Below, one piece after another: positions 58,946 through 64,000 of a stretch of 64,000 nt of DNA (its first letter is position 1; each line of letters begins with the position of its first letter). Both the position numbers and the translations under genes were made by a program. The DNA comes from Neolentinus lepideus HHB14362 ss-1 (Eukaryota > Basidiomycota > Agaricomycetes > Gloeophyllales > Gloeophyllaceae). The notes beneath the pieces are model-generated. The model was not told the origin of the DNA and made no database searches. It saw only the letters and a program-made list of their open reading frames with translations. Where the stretch lies: NCBI GenBank assembly GCA_001632425.1, contig KV425567.1, positions 372,001 through 436,000 on the forward strand, given 5' to 3'.

Positions 58946-60477
58946 ATGAGCTTGTCCCGCATTGCAGACTCTTTCCCCACATTCCGCACCATACTTGTCG
59001 TCTCGTCCCTTCTTCGACTTGGTCTTATCTTGTATAGCGAATGGCACGACAAACACTCAAAAGTCAAATACACTGACATCGACTACCGAGTCTTTAGTGA
59101 TGCCGCGAGGTTCCTCCTGCGACCCTCGCCGGGTAACATAGCGCAAGGTCCTTTGGGTACTCAGCTAGGCTTTGGGGAGTGAGTTTATGTACTGTTCAGC
59201 TTCCGCGTAAATCCTCAAACCGATGAGACTGACTGATCATACTTCAGTCCATATACCAGGTCAACATATCGTTATACCCCACTCCTGGCTCTGCTACTCG
59301 CTCCTAATGAATGGGTCCATCCATCCTTTGGAAAATATCTTTTCGCGGGATGTGATATCTTAGCAGGTGTCCTGCTTTACAGGATGCTGTCGGACCGTAT
59401 ACTGCCCCGTTTCGCGATGCACACATCGCCCAAGAATAGGGGAGATCGACCTGAAGCAGGGTCCAGGGCAGCCCTGGCAGCTTTCCTCACATCTTTGCAT
59501 CTCCTCAACCCCCTGGTCTTCACCATCTCCACTCGCGGGTCCTCAGAATCGATCCTCTCGCTATTCGTCCTTCTTACTCTATACGCGTGCCTAAAGGAGA
59601 GCTGGGATACAGCAGCGGTACTCTTGGGAGTCAGCACACATTGGAAGATCTATCCTGTGATTTATGCGGCTGCATGCGTTGGTGTGATAGCGGGGAGGGG
59701 TGCGTACTCGGGATGGATAGGGAGATTTGTGAGTGCAAAGACGGTTAGGTTCGGACTATTGAGTGCAGGCACGTTCTTCGCATTAGGTGGGGCGATGTAC
59801 TTAGTGTTAGTCTATCTTCTCTTGTTGCAGCAATGTCGTACTTATCCCTGATCACAGATGGGGTCAGCCGTTCCTCGAGCACACGTATCTCTACCACTTG
59901 TCGCGCTTAGACCACAGACACAACTTCTCGCCATACTTCTACTCCATCTACTTGACATACCCATCTTCCTTTAGCTCCTCTGCACCCTCGTCCGTCCAAA
60001 AACTCCTGCGCTCTCCACTTACTTCGCTCGGGCCGCAGATGACCTTGTCGATCGGTGCAGGACTCTTGTTCGGAATGCTAGGTGGGGAGGAGCACCTCCC
60101 GTTCACGTGGTTTGTACAGACAGTGGTGTTCGTTGTGTTCAATCGCGTCTGTACCTCTCAAGTACGTCGCTAACCTTCTAACCAATCATTGTCTTCTGAC
60201 TTGTTACGCACGCTAGTACTTCCTCTGGTATATCCTCTTCCTACCTCTTCTCATTCCTCGTCTCTCCTGGTCCATGACGCGTTTCACATCCTCACTTTGC
60301 TTTGCAACGTGGTTTGGGCTGCAAGGTCTCTGGCTGGCCGAGGCTTACAAGCTCGAATTCCTCGGCGAAAATGTATATTTTGGTGTCTGGTCAAGGGGTA
60401 TCATCTATCTGCTAGGCAGTGTAGGCGTGCTCACGGTCATAGTGCTCAGATATGCCGAGGCGCGTGGCGAGTCGTAG
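58946..60477 (+). CDS. GPI14: GPI mannosyltransferase 1 (PIG-M/Gpi14)
   Basis: ER multispanning enzyme adding the first mannose to the GPI anchor precursor from dolichol-phosphate mannose. Four exons: 58946-59178, 59248-59805, 59858-60161, 60217-60477; 451 aa. The lumenal catalytic DxD motif occurs as [15 protein letters not shown] near residue 50. Further family blocks are [61 protein letters not shown] and [14 protein letters not shown]. About ten hydrophobic segments are visible. It converges with the RdRP gene (191 bp). Confidence 0.93.
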
Positions 60478-60668
60478 GGGCACCCGATGTACTGTCACTG
60501 GTCTCGTCTGTAAAATGTAAGCAATAATCACCCACCTGCAGTGTCTAACGGAATTTCCGATGATATGGTTCGTGTCAAAGATTCGAATTGTATGTGCAAT
60601 GGACGAATACCTCCAGATCCGAACGAGTCTATAGTGACGGCTAGTGATACAAAATTATGACAGCTAGA

Positions 60669-63600
60669 TCATGAATAGCGCGGGTTCTGAAGGAATGATT
60701 TAGAGATCTTGAATCGCTCATAAAAGCTCTGCTCGACTGCTTTGTAAGACCCGAGACTCCGAGCTTTGATGGTGCATAAGGTGCGACATGCGACGTCGAA
60801 TGGGAAACGATTGTGGGGCTTGAGAATATAGGCGTAGGACGCCTTCAGCTCCTCGAGCTCGTTTTTCCCAACAATATTCAAATCATGGGCAGTCAGCTCG
60901 GAGGCAAACCTCCTGGAAAGCTCCCGCAACACATCTTGACGCTTCTCTATCTCCAGATCCGTGAAGGCGACCCCGTCTTTGCTGTCACTCCTCTCCCCTT
61001 TGAGCCGTTCCTGTCTCTCCTGGGCCATCCGTTCCACGTGTCTCTCAATAGACCTGAGATCTTCATCCAAGTCTGTGATACCTCTGGCCAGACACTTTTG
61101 AGCACGAGCTTGTGCATCTTGCCAAGGTTCCTCCAAGGCTTTGTCAGTGCCAGGACTGTATGGGAAAAGATTCTCCAAGTTCGCCAACCACTTATCTTTC
61201 TCCTTCTGTCCCTCATCTAATATCCTGTCCAAGACATGGGTCTTCTTCCATCCTGGATCATCAAAGCGGCAGTCAGGGCGTTTGGCATGGTTTTCATTCC
61301 TGGACGAGAATTTCTCTATGTCTTTCTCGTTCTCCGTCCACCGTGGCGGCCGAGATTTGTATAATGCTTGATGACCAGCCAGTATATGCTCCTTGACTTC
61401 CAGGCCAGATTTTGACGCATCCAGTACAATGCCAGCCCTAGAGCCATCAGATACGGGTTGAAACGGCAGTCGATATACTTACATGTGTCCCAGCTGTATA
61501 GTCAAGGGATCACAATAACCTTCAACGTAGGCTGCATGGTAATGCAACATTGAATATATTCCAACCAGTGGTGGGGTCTTCAAGGCCATCAAAAGGAAAT
61601 CCTGTTGAGCGTCAAAAAGGTCATCTGCATCTTGCAGAACATCTGAAACTTTCGTGGGGTTCTTCTTGATCCACGAAGCAATTTCAGGAGGCGGATCGAG
61701 GTATTTCGGATCAGAGCATCTGAACGGTTCCACGATTTCTTTCATCCAAATGGCCATGACTTTGTCCCCGTCGTAATCACCTGGGAACAGGAAAGCTGAT
61801 TAGGCTCTGCAGCTACAAGAGCATATACCGGGTTACCTCCCCCAAGTTTAGACGCTAAATGACGGTAATCTGTCACGGAAAAGATGATCACATCCGTATA
61901 GTCCCGGAGCTTCTCGTGGACGACAGCTTTGACCTACAACTCGCAGTCAACAGGCGAAGTGAAGAGTAGAACATGATGATCGCACCTTCTGGACATCAGT
62001 TGGTAGCTTGCAAGGATTCCTCATCACCTGTGAATGCCTTGGCTGAGAGACTTATATAGCTCGCTTGTGGCATGATACGTACGAGAACATCGCCCGTGAT
62101 GAAGTCAGTGAGCTCATCACTTCCATCCGGTGGTATCAAAGAGCGCTCAGAGCATCGGATCTGGATTTCACCTGGCTGCAGAACTCCATGCGGATCTGCG
62201 TAACGTAAGACATCAGAAATAAACGACTTGGTGGCCATCGTATTTACCCGGAACGATGAATGCACTGCAAGACATGGGCACCGTGGGATTGAATTTAGTT
62301 GCGTGTGTCTTGATGACCTTTTTTATCACCTGCTTCGTCTTCTCGCGGAGGACATAGCAATCCTCTGGCCTAAATCCAGCATCAATGAGGAACATATCGG
62401 TTTCCTCCAGTGATGACGGACAGCCACTGATCATGTCTATCCACCAAGCAGATGACCGCCCGAAGATGACCTCGCCCAACTCGATCAGCTCATCATCTTC
62501 GGTCTCTTCCTCCTCCTGTCTTTCTGCATATCCCCGCGCGCGAGCTTCACCTCCGGCTTCTCGCGCTTGGCGAGCGGAAAAGACACCACCGCCAATGGCT
62601 AGGGCAAGCCATACATTGTAAGCACCGTCTGGCCCACTCCAGTCTGTTAGCGCAGTCACCCGTTCCTTTAGATCGGAGACCATCAAGGCAGTGAAGACTT
62701 TCCAGTCAACTCCGTTCTCCCATATGTTCGTCATGGTCTCGGCCGAGAGTCGTGCTTGGCTTCTCATATGAGATGCTCGCAGGACGTCGATGGTCAGCCA
62801 AGCCGGGTCGTACGCTTGCGTTTGGGCGTACTTGATCTTCTCCTGGGATGGACGGATAAATACCATCGGCTCCGGATTATTGTTCACCTCGTCGTCTGGG
62901 TGCAGTAGGAGGAGACCCTAAGAGTACGTGTGAATCCTCGTCCACATCATTGGAGCAGGTGCAGACCTTACTGCCCGCTAAACGGCACTGTACCGCGGTT
63001 GGGGTGGAATGCCATCCCATGCGCCTCCGCAGCATATTAAGTCCAGCACGGTTGATCCAGCCACAACCGTCGGTCATTTCCATGAAGCTCGGCGGCTTTA
63101 CCTCGTCAGGATGCTCCTCTCTATAAGCAGGCCAAGCGGGTGAAACTGGGAATACTGTCAGCGCAGTACTGTAAGCGATTGGTACACCCACTTTCTTCGT
63201 CAAGGGGTTTAACATTTTCTTGAAGCAAACGAATCCCAGGTACAGAGTTGGACAAGCCTAGCGCCATGCGCGCTGCCCATTTGGCCATGGTCTATGAAGA
63301 ACCATGAACAAATCAACTGACAGATCAAAACGATGACACACCTGATTTTGATTCTGTGAAATGGGATTGTGCCATTCGATGAAACGGGAGATGGACCACC
63401 CATCACCGCTGGGCATGATCACTTTCTTGTCTGTAGTCAAGACTTCGTCCGTCTGGAAGAGGAATGCGGTCATATCCTTCGCATAGTACGCGCGGAAAAT
63501 CCGGCCATGGATCACGAAAGGTCGCTTGAAGTATCTCAACAGCTTCTCACCCCGTAATTTATTGGGACACTTGATGCTGATGAACCGGGCGGAACCGAAT

Positions 63601-64000
63601 CTGCGCGCAAAGCGGTGGGACGACCCAAGTTTCGGCTGCTCGAGGACAATGTGGCCATCTTCCTTCATCTTGGCGATGAAGTGGATCTTCCCGCCGTACC
63701 AACCGTCATCCCTGTTGCCCCCTCCCAAAGCTCCATAGGGATCGGCCTTTAACACTTCAGTTTCCTTGTCAAGTTCCGGCCAAGGAATCTAAAACGTCGT
63801 CAGCGGGCATGGCAGAGATGTGTCGGATTTCAGACCTTTGCCGCCTCCTCCTTGACAAACGCCATCTTGGAGAGATTATCTCGTTCTGCCGTCGTCCCGA
63901 GAATCTTTTCTACTAAAAGTTGAATAGTCTTGGGCGCCATATGGGCATTTGCGTCTGGCTTGGCACAGTTGCGATGCTGCAGCTCTTCCAGCCATGGAAT
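60669..64000 (-). CDS. RNA-dependent RNA polymerase (RNAi), C-terminal part
   Basis: Cellular RdRP of the QDE-1/RDR family, which makes double-stranded RNA for small-RNA silencing. The 5' part lies beyond the right edge. Exons visible on the complement include 63836-64000, 63342-63788 and several down to the stop at 60669-60671; the last exon starts near 61443. Catalytic motif LGGGDYDGDKV is encoded across an intron that splits GGG from DYDGD (intron between about 61777 and 61835). TDGCGWINRAGL, CRLAGSKGLLLLHPDD and RPSQEKI are typical. An acidic/Gln insertion (ERQEEEETEDDELIELGEV) lies between. The exon near 63200-63291 has an uncertain donor. The catalytic Asp residues are intact, so the product is probably active. 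Confidence 0.9.

Noticed and set aside
1..64000. CRISPR arrays, prophage, operons or biosynthetic cluster
   Set aside because: Eukaryotic intron-rich DNA with housekeeping genes; no regularly spaced repeats, phage genes or core PKS/NRPS/terpene enzymes were seen.

Overview
The window looks like nuclear DNA of a basidiomycete, most likely an Agaricomycete. It is gene-dense and intron-rich: about 160 introns could be reconstructed, mostly 46-70 nt with GT..AG ends. Proteins best match basidiomycete forms (STE11 with SAM and RA domains, a mushroom-type protein kinase, an intronless F-box/LRR-like protein, a Tim17-like membrane protein, an RNAi RNA-dependent RNA polymerase). No bacterial, viral or organellar genes were seen. 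Gene models were built by hand from reading frame, splice signals and remembered family conservation; nothing was searched or aligned by machine.

Layout. 0.8-4.7 kb: MAPKKK STE11 (+), tail-to-tail with tRNA methyltransferase TRM1 (-). 7.7-13 kb: a metal-handling stretch with a large ferric/cupric reductase (-) and copper chaperone ATX1 (-). Two short non-coding DNA transposons with terminal inverted repeats and target-site duplications lie on either side of ATX1. 14.6-17.1 kb: APC amino-acid transporter with 15 exons, three of them microexons. 17.4-27.5 kb: gene-expression genes (exosome subunit MTR3, an NSRP1-like splicing factor, an RRM protein, TAF13, histone H2B, a PRCC-like protein) together with a mushroom-type kinase and mitochondrial HTD2. 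27.7-35 kb: nucleoporin NUP133, COA8-like assembly factor, guanine deaminase. 35-38.9 kb: two long non-coding intervals around one unknown gene whose upstream region has five ACGCGT boxes. 38.9-50.5 kb: capping enzyme CEG1, SKP1, mitochondrial bL27, a DUF3074 protein, a glutamine-synthetase-like gene rich in microexons, a WDR53-like protein, a Tim17-like protein, an F-box-like protein. 50.8-60.5 kb: UTP21, SRP receptor beta, an unresolved interval, SAR1, PIG-M. 60.7-64 kb: C-terminal part of an RNA-dependent RNA polymerase running off the window.

How genes relate. Most are unrelated housekeeping genes, often in head-to-head pairs with 90-240 bp between start codons (MTR3/NSRP1, TAF13/HTD2, PRCC/NUP133, GS-like/WDR53, SKP1/bL27m, F-box/UTP21), or in tail-to-tail pairs 65-250 bp apart. 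The clearest functional neighbourhood is reductase plus ATX1 (metal uptake and copper delivery). Nothing in the window amounts to a clearly new biological system. The most unusual signals are the two TIR elements, the microexons down to 9 nt, the recurring AAG 3' splice sites, a GC-AG intron in H2B, and the ACGCGT cluster with a 3' hairpin gene.
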